Origin: Protea cynaroides
Taxonomy: Eukaryota; Streptophyta; Magnoliopsida; Proteales; Proteaceae
Reading direction: 5' to 3'
Assembly: GCA_028583415.1 (NCBI GenBank)
Contig: CM053266.1
Coordinates: 41,411,758-41,475,757 of the forward strand
DNA length: 64,000 nucleotides
Positions within the stretch are counted from its first letter, which is position 1; each line of letters opens with the position of its first letter. A model generated the notes under the pieces. It had not been told where the DNA came from, ran no database searches, and worked only from the letters and a program-made list of their open reading frames with translations. This document shows positions 23,201-32,214 of this stretch, one piece after another. A program made the position numbers and the translations under genes.

Positions 23201-24597
23201 ATATCACATTTTTTGTTATGTGATTTCCTCTGAAAGTAGTTAATGATCTGTTTTGCAGTTAGGTTTTGTTCTAGGGTTGGTGCTCTCTGTTTTCCTTGGA
23301 GTTGGTTTGCAATATGCATCAAGGTTATTCACCAAGGACATCAATGTTCTTCACCTCATAAGCATAGGCATCCCGGTTGGTGTAGTATTTATTTTGTTTC
23401 CTTTTATTTTATTTTCTTGGGATATATTTTACACCATTCCGAATAAGGTCTGAAACTAGAATTTCTCTTCTCCCATCAGTTTGTAGCAGCTTCTCAGCCA
23501 CTCAATGCACTGGCTTTTGTTTTTGATGGTGTCAACTTTGGGGCCTCTGATTTCGCATATTCTGCTTACTCCATGGCAAGTCTTGCAGCCCTTGCTATAA
23601 TTTAGGAAGTGAAAATTATCAGTTATTCATTTTCTTCTATATTTGATGAAATTTTTGCTTGTGAAAATTCTTCTCTCTTCAGGTTCTTGTAGCCATAGTG
23701 AGCATTTTGTGTGTGTTAGTTCTCTCTGCAAGCCGTGGTTTTGTTGGAATTTGGGTAGCTTTGACAATCTATATGAGTCTTCGCACCTTTGCTGGCTTTT
23801 GGAGGTAAATCAACTAACCCCAAAATATTTTGTCCTAAAGATTATTATATCATTCTTATCTCTTATTTTGGTATATGGGTAGGTTTAGAAAAGCATTCTG
23901 TTTTAATTTTAAAATCTCCATTCTCTCCTTCCCCCTTTTCCGTCCACACATTCCATATTTTACCTTTTTCTTTGTGTCTTATTATGAGCTTTTTCATTTT
24001 GAAATGTAAATTGGGTCTATCTCTCTTCTTTATTATCTGTACTATGTGAAATAACAACTGGGAGTACTTTAATGAAGAAGAGTACTTTAATGAAGAAGAC
24101 ACGCAGGAATATGCTGTGCCAGTTGGCACTAAAGTTTAGAACACCATTCAAATAATGTTGTATGACTGTCCAAGAATAAATGGTGTCCGCATGTGAGGCT
24201 TGGCAATTCATGCTGAGTAAGGTGTTTGTGGTTCCCAATCAGATTCCTTTTTTCTGTTTTTTTCAGTGGGCTTCTGCAAAAGTTCCCATGAGGGCATCCT
24301 CAATCATACTGTGTTATACATACTAGATGGATATCCTTCCATTTAAAACACTTGCTTTCATTAATTGGACAGACACGTGGGTAATGGTAACGGATTTGAT
24401 CCTTAACTGAAAAAGGATGCATTTTCATTTTAAATAGGCGTAAACTAAGAAAGGCCACCCATGATTATTAAATGAATGCCAAAATAGTAACTTCTTTTAC
24501 TCTTCTCTATCTGTATGTGTGCAGGATTGGAACTCGCAGTGGGCCTTGGAGCTTTCTCAGAACCTTGTCATTGCCTTCCATTGTTGATGACTTGTAG
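6212..24597 (+). CDS. DTX42: MATE citrate transporter, copy 1 (13 exons, TE-expanded)
   Basis: Proton-coupled MATE efflux carrier of the FRD3/AtMATE (DTX42) clade, whose characterised members export citrate across the plasma membrane for aluminium exclusion and iron movement. My exons: 6212-6288, 6534-6655, 13284-13493, 13765-13958, 15295-15430, 15673-15769, 15893-15993, 20841-21004, 23108-23179, 23259-23375, 23480-23575, 23683-23804, 24525-24597. The sum is 1581 nt: 526 codons plus TAG, with no internal stop. Clade marks: ADPIASLIDTAFIGQIG (residues ~50-66), the FNQVSRIAIFPLVS segment, the long hydrophilic loop after TM2 (~105-162) ending in IPSASSALVIGG, LAMQGVFRGLKDTKTPL (~230-245), and GVNFGASDFAY. 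Intron 11 uses a GC donor. Introns 2, 7 and 8 are swollen by repeats; the exons look intact. A tandem sister lies at 36334-40800. The start is the ATG just before the conserved VIFKD segment. The carboxyl tail is about ten residues longer than in copy 2. Confidence 0.9.
8269..8290. repeat. Perfect 22 bp palindrome
   Basis: The half-site GGTACTGTTCA is followed at once by its exact reverse complement. A related GTGTTCACGTGAA motif follows about 10 bp downstream. Such GTTCA/TGAAC palindromes often mark ends or internal parts of plant transposable elements. No element boundaries could be defined here, inside intron 2 of the first MATE gene. Confidence 0.7.
8570..8743. repeat. Two-copy tandem duplication, 100 bp period
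   Basis: CAGTCCTGAATGCAATCCCT followed by AGTTTTTGGT occurs at 8571 and again at 8671. The units then continue in parallel through TTCACTT-GGAAC and AGCCTCTGTATA. This is a local duplication inside intron 2 of the first MATE gene. Confidence 0.85.
9830..10960. mobile_element. Possible degraded LTR-retrotransposon debris
   Basis: This stretch of intron 2 differs in composition from its surroundings: more GC-rich, with an AATAAATAGAGG TATA-like motif near 10924 and a GTAAGCTCCACTGAGCTCAGTGAGGG-type segment at about 10344-10372 of a kind met in Ty3/gypsy non-coding regions. No LTR pair, primer-binding site or polymerase motif could be found. The assignment is a guess from texture only. Confidence 0.25.
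11750..12200. repeat. Decayed ~190-200 bp tandem repeat
   Basis: The landmark GCCACATGTCA (GCCACGTGTCA in the last unit) recurs near 11790, 11991 and 12172. Each is followed by a few bases and a TTAAT-G/C or GCAATATGAT-like segment, and each is preceded by a CCCA/TTCA-rich stretch containing an AAATTCAAATT-like run. The units have diverged strongly. They lie in intron 2 of the first MATE gene. Confidence 0.5.
12491..12627. mobile_element. MITE with CATAGTTGTCAAG terminal inverted repeats
   Basis: The left end reads CATAGTTGTCAAG and the right end reads CTTGACAACTATG, exact inverted copies. The interior is built from GGCGCC and GCCTAGGCG units and is strongly self-complementary. This matches a common plant foldback repeat type with a GCCTAGGCG core. 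No coding capacity. I could not identify a clear target duplication. It sits in intron 2 of the first MATE gene. Confidence 0.75.
13582..13620. repeat. (CT)n microsatellite
   Basis: An uninterrupted CT dinucleotide run of about 19 units lies in intron 3 of the first MATE gene, 90 bp after exon 3. Confidence 0.95.
14142..14199. repeat. (GT)n-(TA)n compound microsatellite
   Basis: A short GT run passes directly into about 24 TA units, in intron 4 of the first MATE gene. Confidence 0.95.
16391..16492 (+). mobile_element. Short tRNA-derived SINE
   Basis: A perfect polymerase III A box, TAGCTCAGTTGG, is at 16405-16416. A good B box, AGTTCAACTCC, is at 16452-16462. The anticodon-like position reads CAT, and an A-rich 3' end follows. 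The unit is flanked by identical 12 bp direct repeats, TAAGTAAGAAAG, at 16379-16390 and 16493-16504, the mark of target-primed retrotransposition. It is about 102 bp long. A retroposed tRNA pseudogene is the alternative reading. It lies in intron 7 of the first MATE gene, immediately before the copia element. Confidence 0.75.
16510..16727 (+). repeat. 5' LTR of the copia element
   Basis: It starts TGTTGTCGAG and ends CTCAACA. It contains short GCTATAGTGCTATTGCGCTA-type internal repeats and a (TTTTG)n stretch. TATAAATATA near 16669 is a likely TATA region. Confidence 0.95.
16728..16740 (+). promoter_or_regulatory. Primer-binding site (initiator tRNA-Met)
   Basis: TGGTATCAGAGC follows the 5' LTR directly. 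This is the standard plant copia primer-binding sequence, complementary to the 3' end of initiator tRNA-Met. Confidence 0.95.
17316..18140 (+). pseudogene. copia gag remnant with zinc knuckle
   Basis: This is the capsid-like protein of the copia element, broken into three frames (17316-17618, 17572-17826, 17823-18062). LDGTNYLMWSK near the amino end is the usual plant copia gag signature. A CX2CX4HX4C zinc knuckle is encoded at 18063-18104. A TGA stop at 18060-18062 sits directly in front of the knuckle, where an arginine CGA codon would be expected, consistent with CpG decay. Not functional. Confidence 0.85.
18388..18475 (+). pseudogene. copia protease active-site remnant
   Basis: PWVMDTGAT is encoded here, with the DTG triad near 18404 that marks the aspartic protease of copia polyproteins. 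The frame ends at 18473-18475. The integrase that should follow is absent: only about 170 bp separate this point from reverse-transcriptase sequence. Confidence 0.75.
18640..19235 (+). pseudogene. copia reverse transcriptase remnant
   Basis: The RVT_2-type reverse transcriptase begins near YKARLVACGFT and continues through DYQETFAPVAK and LDVKNAFLHGKL to the catalytic YVDDI (19058-19072) and DLGKLRYFLGIE. Stop codons interrupt the first part, at the positions after ACGFT, in VRVL and in DLQ. The frame is lost again after the FLGIEVA segment. This part is non-functional. Confidence 0.9.
19342..19990 (+). pseudogene. copia RNase H remnant
   Basis: The carboxyl RNase H region shows YLSHTRPDIAFAVSLVSQFM, DADWAGSPDRKS, SSAEAKFRAMA, LSCDNKAAISIAHDPVQHDRTKHVEIDRHFI and the terminal ILTKGL motif. 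It is split into two frames near 19644 and interrupted by a stop at 19881-19883. Confidence 0.9.
20001..20010 (+). promoter_or_regulatory. Polypurine tract
   Basis: TGAGGGGGAG lies directly in front of the 3' LTR, the expected plus-strand priming site of the copia element. Confidence 0.9.
20011..20228 (+). repeat. 3' LTR of the copia element
   Basis: Same length as the 5' LTR (218 bp). It starts TGTTGTCGAG and ends CTCAATA; the last CA has become TA. Differences from the 5' LTR are single-base changes with no indels. Confidence 0.95.
21541..21810. mobile_element. AT-rich MITE-like repeat
   Basis: The left end reads CTCATTTTGGTATA and the right end reads TATACCAAAGAGAG, near inverted copies. 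The interior is almost pure AT-rich sequence with no coding potential. No convincing target duplication is visible. It lies in intron 8 of the first MATE gene, just before the plastid insertion. Confidence 0.45.
22012..22450 (+). pseudogene. psbD: Plastid psbD (photosystem II D2) fragment (NUPT)
   Basis: The translation matches the D2 protein from FVGWSGLLLF, through [39 protein letters not shown] and FTRWCQLGGLWTF to YNAIAFGPIAVF. The amino end of psbD is missing. An indel before the SVQL segment creates a TGA stop, and further losses follow. Substitutions such as S for P in LLLFSCAYF show decay. This is plastid DNA inserted into intron 8 of the first MATE gene and is not expressed as a protein here. 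Confidence 0.95.
22578..22664 (+). tRNA. trnS-GGA: Plastid-type trnS-GGA copy (probable pseudogene)
   Basis: This 87 bp sequence folds as a serine tRNA with a long variable arm. The anticodon stem TAGCA/TGCTA encloses the loop TTGGAAC, giving anticodon GGA. The T arm is GAGGGTTCGAATCCCTC. The acceptor 5' strand reads GGAGACA against TCTTTCC, which leaves one C-C mismatch where the plastid gene normally has G. It lies 128 bp after the psbD fragment in the same intron, so it is organelle-derived. Expression in the nucleus is unlikely. Confidence 0.85.
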
Positions 24598-25925
24598 CCC
24601 AAAACTGAATCGTCTTATAAGTTGTAAATTCTCAATCGCTCATCCAATGTGGTATCCTCTCTATGTTGTATCTTTGTATGTATCTCATGTAACTGTTTTG
24701 ATTCTTTGTTTAAGAAAACTACAGTAAGGAATAATCATGGTGTGAAGAGATTTTACTATTTACTCAAATGTTTTCATTGGTGGTTGGTCTGATATTGATC
24801 GGCATTGGCCCTGTGCTGCATGCTGATTCAGCTTCCAGGGTCGGTGAACCGAAAACCCACACGCCAGAGGCGATTCTGGGCACTTTTTTCTGGCCGATCC
24901 TAGGCCGTTTGATCCGATTCAACCTGATTTGAACCTTGGTTGCGAACTTGCAATAGCCTACAACATGCGCATGGTAGCCTTGCCCATAGTTGAACGGAAC
25001 CGACAGCACATATGAGGAAAAAAGATGGTATATGGCTACATGCCATAACAGATACACCGGTCAGAGTGATCTTTCACAAGTTTACAGAGCTCATCTGAAA
25101 AATCTGGAGGATAAATGATGTTCCCATTAGCTCGAAATTCCTATAGCCAGCATCCAATGTAATCCGTTGATTGATTAATTCTGTTTAGCTGATTGGTCAA
25201 TTCAAAATTTTTTAGAATTGTTTAATTGCATTTGTTGTGAGTTGTAATGCTTTGTGACGAATCATGCACTACCTCTATGGACAATTAAAAAAAGATGCAT
25301 GGATAGGAAGATAATGTGGATTATTGTCATCAGTACATTAGTTTACATTTACATCCCAGTGGCAAAGCATATCCTCTTGGGCAAAGTATATCCTCTTCTG
25401 TTGTGTGATGGTGTTGATGTGTTCTTAGACTTATTTCCACCCCTGCATTACCGAACTGAACCCGAAGCTCATAAAATTAAGTTTTCCAGTTCTAAAATGT
25501 CGTCCCTAAAAGTTATCCTTGTTATGATTGTACCATCAACGATCCTTAATCCTAATTTTAAATGGGTAAAAACATGAGTTTAATTATGTTGCCAGGTGGT
25601 GTATTAATGTACTAGATCAAATTTAGAATATGACTAAAGAATGATAATGATGTGGAGTTCTCTTGATCATCTTGATTAGTTTCTTTCAGTTGATTCACTC
25701 ACCTATCAATCCGATCTGATTATCTGTCTGAGGGTAATTAGGGTCTCTTGGAATTTACCACACGGTTCCAACTAGTCTATATATGTGGTTTGTGCCACTT
25801 TGTGTTGGTTCATTCATTTCACTCTGGAAACATTTCTAAATATCTTAGGGAGTAAGGGAAGTGAACAAGACTACACCTAATAAAAACCTAATCCATACCA
25901 TAGTTACTACTGGTTGATTAGGCTC

Positions 25926-26135
25926 TGATTGTTTGGGCATAAAATTTTACTAGAAAATTTAATGTGTTAAATTATTTTTCAATGTTTGTTTACAGGAAGG
26001 ATTAAAAATATAGTGATTTCTACAGAGAAGAAAAAATGAAGTTATAGTCTTCTTTTTATCTCCTTGAAACAAATATTGAAATTTTTTTTAACATGTTAAA
26101 TGTTCATGTAAAATCTTTCGTCAAAACAATTGAAA
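25926..26135. mobile_element. AT-rich MITE-like repeat (TTTGTTTTGA-type ends)
   Basis: It starts with GCTCTGATTGTTTGGGCATA followed by AAATTTTAC, and ends with a GTAAAATCTTTCGTCAAAACAATTG-like inverted counterpart. The interior is AT-rich and non-coding. It resembles sequences at 53181-53420 and near 55106, which suggests one family in this window. Confidence 0.4.
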
Positions 26136-26831
26136 CCTCAGGAAAAAGATAATAGCAATATAATGATGACCAATCAGAGTAAAGTTACCCCTAAAAAAAA
26201 AAAAAAAAAACAAAGCAACATTTTTTTTTTTTTTTTTTTTGGATGAGTAAAACAAAGCAACATTGTTGCTCAAAGGAATGACAAATTGAAGCTAACTCCA
26301 TTATTGCAATTAGTTAATAATATCCCACTTGTCCTCTTCAAGCATTTTTGTTTGATCCTTTTAGTAGCTATGAACAACTTTTGCCACTTTTTAGTGAGGA
26401 GATAAAATGAGGTTGCAAGAAAGACCCAAAATGGTGTATGGTATATGGTGTATTGCGTAAGATGATTCAACGAACCTTTTATAGCTTCCCTAAGTATTTC
26501 AAATCATATTACCAAAAAAAAAAAAAAAAGTACTTCAAATCAGAAAATGATAGGGATTCTTTTTCTAATCCAAATTCTGTGTTCTTCCATTATAAATACC
26601 ACCTTTTTTTTCAGTGATGATAAGTTAAATTATCATTCACAATATGGAGCGAGAAAGATAGAGAACTTTCATAAGCAAGACAAACTATTGTTAGTGATTG
26701 GAAGACAAGTGAGGACAAGGTGGGCTCGGCTGCATAAAGGTAAGAAAAGGGGGAAAAAAGCCACTAGCTAACAAGTGATGGTAATCGTACGTGGACCATA
26801 TGTTTGGGATTTCCACTTTTATATTATTGTT

Positions 26832-26970
26832 TATATATGTTCATAGCTAGAGTTTGCAGAGTGGAGAAGAAAAATGGAGCACCACTTCCTTTAAAGTCAT
26901 ATATATGTTCATAGAGTTTGGGGAGTGGAGAAGAGAAATGAAGCACCACTGCCATTAAAGTCATATATAA
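26832..26970. repeat. Two-copy tandem duplication, ~68 bp unit
   Basis: Two copies share TATATATGTTCATAG, AGTTTG, AGTGGAGAAGA, GAGCACCACT and TTAAAGTCATATAT in the same order, with a few substitutions and a 4 bp indel. Confidence 0.8.
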
Positions 26971-28770
26971 GGAGCTTCACAAGCACAACATCCTTATATT
27001 CTCAATAGTAACATTAATTAGGTACGTTTCAGTTCATCTTTTCCTTTGTTTTGCTTTCCTTTTCTTTGTATATTTAGTACATCTAGCTACCAGGAGTTCA
27101 GTGTTGCTCTCTGTCTATTGCTCTCTTTATTTTTACATTTACTACATCTGCCCCTTCATTAGTCTCTCTCTCTATCTGGCTGTGTGTGTTTGTCATGTGT
27201 TAGATAAGTCATGCAACAAGAAAATATGTTTTTCTGTTGGCCTGAGGAATAACAGGATCACCATTGTTGCAGATGCCTTAATTATTTAAAAAAAAAATTC
27301 ATTTATTACTTTTTTTTTTTTTTTTGGTAAAATCATTTATTACTTTGAGAGTTTACATTGACGTGCATGAGGAGAGATAGGGGACCATGTACTGAAACAT
27401 CAATCTCATAGTTCAAATTAAGTACACATTGGAGGAACCCATTTGATTTTTAAAAAACTCAAGCTATAGAAACTACTTTTGGAGGAACCCATTAAATTTG
27501 TAGGGCTTATATAAGGTATTTCCATCTGAATGTAACATGAGTTATTATAATCTGTAGTTGTAATTAATTCTTTTTATTGCATATTCATCGAATCATCATA
27601 GAAATTTCAATATATAGAGAGACATTTTTGGTATTTCATTAATTCGGGACTGACACAAATTTGATAAGAGAAAAACCTTGTTACAAGTTACAACTAGAAA
27701 ACCCCTTATGTAAACACTTACATCTTTATAACACAATTCTGTAAGTCAGATGGGCGTAAGCAGGTATCATTGGGGTCTTAGGTTGGTTTTCAGTTCAACC
27801 CAATGGGAACCCAGTTAAATGGTTATTTGGTTTGAATTTTTGGTTCATGTTACCTAGAGTAAGGGTGTCAATTGGTTTGATTTCGGTTGAGCTCGAGATG
27901 TAATGAACATAAATGAAAATTGAACCGAATATTAACCAATTTCAATTTCCCAAACCAAAACCAATAAGTAATTTGTTTGGCTTTTTAAAGACGAGGGTTC
28001 TCTGAGTGGTAGGGTTTCTTTCGTTCACCAATGGGAGGGTGCGACTGAGGATTCATCAGTAGGAACCAAAGAAGGAGAGAGAAAGATATAGGGTTGTTGG
28101 CGTAGCTCCCACTCTGTCATTAAGAAAATCTTCTCTCTTTTTCTTCAAAGAAAGTTTTCCTTCACCTTGAGTGAAGAAAATCCCTCCTAGGTGCACAACT
28201 TTGGTCTGGTGAACCCAAACCTGCCCTGAGCCTTGATGAGGCGTGATTGGGCTGGACTGGGAATGGGCATAGACCGACCCTTCCCTGACTCAGCCTTGTA
28301 TATATAAATATAAAAATATATGCAGTTATATATAATAAATATAAATAAACAATTTGACACAATTACATCATATTGGGTCATGCCGAATTAGGGTCAATCA
28401 GGGTCAATTGAAGCCAGACTGGGTTGGGCTGAACTCAGTAGAACTGGAAGAGATTCCCCGGGCCAATCAAAGTGATAGCTGGTGTGGGTTAGACCTAAGA
28501 TTGAGTTGGGGTTTTAAGATACCTAGCCAATAATTGCAAGTACGGATCATTTGCATGTTCGTATATTTTTCATGGGACCCAATCATTGTCAATATGATGT
28601 GGGTCCCACCTTTATAGTGTGAGACTCACTTGATATAAATGAGAATAGAATCATGAGGATACAATAGCACATGCAATGAACCATTCCTCATGTGCAATCA
28701 ACTTATCAACCCAACCATTGAATCTGTTACTATTGGCTATTTTCGTGGTGGGGAATACAAGACAGATATT

Positions 28771-29000
28771 GGATTCAAATCCTCTCCTTCCAATTTTGGG
28801 AGGACGGGGATGCCCCTGTCGGATGATCGATACGTGGCTGTCGGGAGAATTCAAGTCCCATGTTCGAACTGACACCCAACCGACAAGCTGAGCCGATGGG
28901 AGGTGTCGGCTCGAACGTAGGGCTCGGATTGTCTCGAGAGCTACGTGTCAGTCATCCAACGGGGACGTCTCCGTCTTCTGAGAGGAGAGGATGCGGATCC
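28771..29000. mobile_element. Foldback MITE, copy A
   Basis: A 230 bp element with long imperfect terminal inverted repeats: GGATTCAAATCCTCTCC at the left, and at the right a segment whose reverse complement begins GGATCCGCATCCTCTCC. Internal pairs include CCCCTGTCGGATGA with TCATCCAACGGGG, and TACGTGGC with GCTACGTG. The flanking ten bases, GACAGATATT and GACACTTATC, agree at seven positions, probably a decayed target duplication. A second member is at 55334-55551. Confidence 0.65.
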
Positions 29001-29054
29001 GACACTTATCATGGCTTAAGATACTATTTGATAAGGAGACGCAACACTTGCAGA

Positions 29055-29059
29055 GAGAG

Positions 29060-29102
<43 letters not shown>
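29055..29102. repeat. (GA)n microsatellite
   Basis: A GA run with one AAG interruption lies just right of foldback MITE copy A. Confidence 0.95.
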
Positions 29103-29107
<5 letters not shown>

Positions 29108-29837
29108 TACACAAAATAAATAAATTGACGAGGGGACGAAGTCTTGCTGATAGCAGATCAGAAGATATAATGCCGGATCCATTCTCACATGGGTAACAAT
29201 TTAATACGGTCTCATGTTCTCTGAGCCTCTCTGCCCCATGTGGTAACCACCCCCACATCCTTGGGAACTGGTTCATGGATATGGGTCTGCACTCCAGACT
29301 CCAGAGGTGACACTCATATCCCATCGAGCTCCCAAAGGTGTGGAATGGTTACCACAGGGGGTATGGATCTGCACTCGAGCTGAGCTGATGAGCGAGGTTT
29401 ATCTTTCTTCCATTTTATAATTTCTTAAGTCATATTTCAAGCATCTCTTCTAATAAAACATGGAAGAAGGGAGTACTCTTAGTATAAAGAATTATTGAAT
29501 ACTTGAATCTCTCTGTAGTCATTTATATATTAGAGAGAGAGAGAGAGAGAGGGAGAGGGTAAACAGTTCTCTTGAATGACCTGAGGTCCCATGCAGCAAC
29601 AGTCTTGGCTTTTTGCTTAGAAAATTAGCAGTCATTTATATATATATATATATATATATATATCTTAGCAGCCTCTTTGCTGCTACTTTTCTTACTTGTG
29701 CGTCACTCGTCACCTTCAACTTACAATGAAAAACACCATTTTTTTTTTCGTTTTTAAAAGGGAGATTGCATCCATTTAGGATAAGTATGAAGTTAAACCT
29801 CCTTCTTCCTCCTCCCCCTCCACTGCAAGCTATCTGC

Positions 29838-30031
29838 AACTTAACCAAACTGATTATAGTTATATATATCCTATCCACCATTCTGTCTGAAAATAGCAAA
29901 TGGAGGAATGGGCTTAGGTGTTATAAAGAATTAAAAACTTAACCAAACTGATTATAGTAATATATCCTATCCACTATTCTGTCTGAAAATAGCAAACGGA
30001 GGAATGGGCTTAGGTATTATAAAGGATTAAA
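29838..30031. repeat. Recent two-copy tandem duplication, 98 bp unit
   Basis: The units begin AACTTAACCAAACTGATTAT at 29838 and again at 29936. They stay nearly identical through CTGTCTGAAAATAGCAAA and GGAGGAATGGGCTTAGGT. Only a handful of changes separate them, so the duplication is young compared with the others here. Confidence 0.9.
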
Positions 30032-30508
30032 AGCTAGACCAGAGTTGATCATGAATGTGATGTTTGGCAAGTGGTGACAAAGTGACTCTACTGTATTTGA
30101 TTAGTATATAATATTTAAGTATTTTCTCATAAACGAAAAAGGAAAAAGAAAGCCATGGACTCTATTTTCTTTGTCTTTTGTCTAGCTTGTAACTTTGAAA
30201 GTTGGAAGACAGAAGCAGCTTCCTCTTTTTAAAACCACTTATGTGGTCTCACATGTTAATCCATGTGTCCTGCGTTTGGTGGGGTTTTGAGTCCTCTACT
30301 TAACCAATCCACCGGCAGCTTTTACTGTGTTACCTTTGCTTTCTTTCTTTAGGAGTTTAAAATGAATTGAATCGAAGCACTGTAGCAGAAAGCATCACTA
30401 AAGCCTGGACTGAAAGGTGTTTCAAAAAAGAAGAGAAGCTACAAAGCAAGAAAGATACAAACCCTACCACTGGATAAGCTATATGGGCCTCAACTACCTT
30501 AGGCAGGT

Positions 30509-30510
<2 letters not shown>

Positions 30511-30540
<30 letters not shown>
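30511..30540. repeat. (AAT)n microsatellite
   Basis: Ten AAT units. Confidence 0.95.
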
Positions 30541-32150
30541 TTACTCATTAATTAATTATTAATACATTAATTAATCTCTTAGGTATCAATTCTTCATTGG
30601 ATAGGGGAGAGATAGTTTCAAGATTTCACTATTTCATTCAACGGTTGATTCTATATGAAACCTTTATCCTTAATCAAGGAAACAGGTTTTCGTAAAACTC
30701 AGATTGTGTTTGCTTGTTTATAGTAATAGTAAAAGTATCAGTCCTTCATTTAACAGGAGAGATTATAAAATTAAAAAAACATTTCCAGATTACTAAATCC
30801 TTTCTATCTGTCTAGCTCCAATGGTAAATAACGTAAAGCTATTTAGCTCATGAGGAGCAGATTAGCATTTCTCTTATATATCAGGTTTAGTACGTTAATT
30901 CCATGTAAATTCCAGTCTCTAAATTTCCATGGATGGGTCTTCGTGGTGGTCTGAAATTTCAAACTTAGTTTCCACCTTCAGAACAAAAACAGCCCCGGAC
31001 TTTCCTTTGTGTGTGTGCCTCATGGGGTCTGGTCTCCGTACTCCTTGCTTCTACTTTTTAATTCTTATTCCTCTCTCACTCATTCTTTACAAAGACGTAA
31101 GCAAAGGTTTTTTCATAGCCCACAAGCCAAGGATTTGTGCCACATGTAAGTTTGGGATTCTATCTCAACCATATTCATATAATACTTTTATTCTAAGTTG
31201 GTTTTTTATATGTGAAGTTTGATATTATTTTAAGTCAAAAGTAATCCCATATACATTGTATGGAATTGATGATTGATTGCTCTGTTATAGACATAGCCCA
31301 TATATTGATAAATCATATAAAATCAATTTCCAAATGAAATCCAACTAGTTCTTGTTTGGTTCAATTTTAACAAATCAAACCATAATTTCCACACAAAAAA
31401 AAAAAAATTGTAAGTTTGAAGAGATGGAGGGGAAAATATCCAATAATTAATAAGATAACACTGTAGGTTGTATAGGAGATTACATCTTTCCCCCAAAATA
31501 AAAATCATTAATCCTCAAACTCATATATCTAAATTTTTTCAGAATTTCTTTTGGGTTTTTTTAACTTTGTAATATTTTGTAACCGATCCCAAAAAGTAAA
31601 TTGGTTGCAGAGAATCAGCTTCAGGCTCATAAATTCGATAAGAATTAAGAATAGGAATTGATTGAGACTGATGCCCCAATTCCAATTACTAGAATCTTGG
31701 TACCACCAACTTTGGACGGACTTACAATGAAAAACAAAATAAAAATGGATTTTATATTCATATAGTTCTCTCCAAGTCGAAGTAGGTGTTTATGCAAAGT
31801 TGGACGGTGGGATAAAGGTACAAAAATTCTCTCTCTCTCTCTCTCTCTGGCAAGACAAGTTTCTGGCAAAAAATATAGCCCCCTTTTCTTTTACAAGTTT
31901 TAATAACATTTCCTAGTACTTGTACTTTAATTATTATTGAAGTTGATGCGTGAGAGATAAATAGTTTTGGCACTTGAATAACTTAGGTACTACAAGTAGA
32001 TTTTGCGTAGTATAATCTCACATGATTTTTATTAATATTTAAATAAAAAAATAAAATTAAAGGAGAGAATGCTGCCAGGTAGTATTTTGTGTGCCTTTTC
32101 ATATGACACTTGTGAAATGAAGATGCTGTGGAAAAAAAAGAAAGAAAGAA

Positions 32151-32152
<2 letters not shown>

Positions 32153-32213
<61 letters not shown>
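32153..32213. repeat. (TA)n microsatellite
   Basis: Two TA runs are separated by ATAATG; the pair is itself repeated once. Confidence 0.9.

Positions 32214-32214
<1 letters not shown>

Noticed and set aside
6212..24597. MATE copy 1 as a pseudogene because of its transposon load
   Set aside because: All 13 exons join in frame without stops and keep the same lengths as in copy 2; every insertion is intronic.
28860..29123. 87-codon frame with an arginine/glutamate tail
   Set aside because: It is produced by the foldback MITE and the adjacent (GA)n run.
30929..31222. 97-codon frame with hydrophobic stretch
   Set aside because: No recognisable motif, AT-rich surroundings, no splice context; most likely chance.
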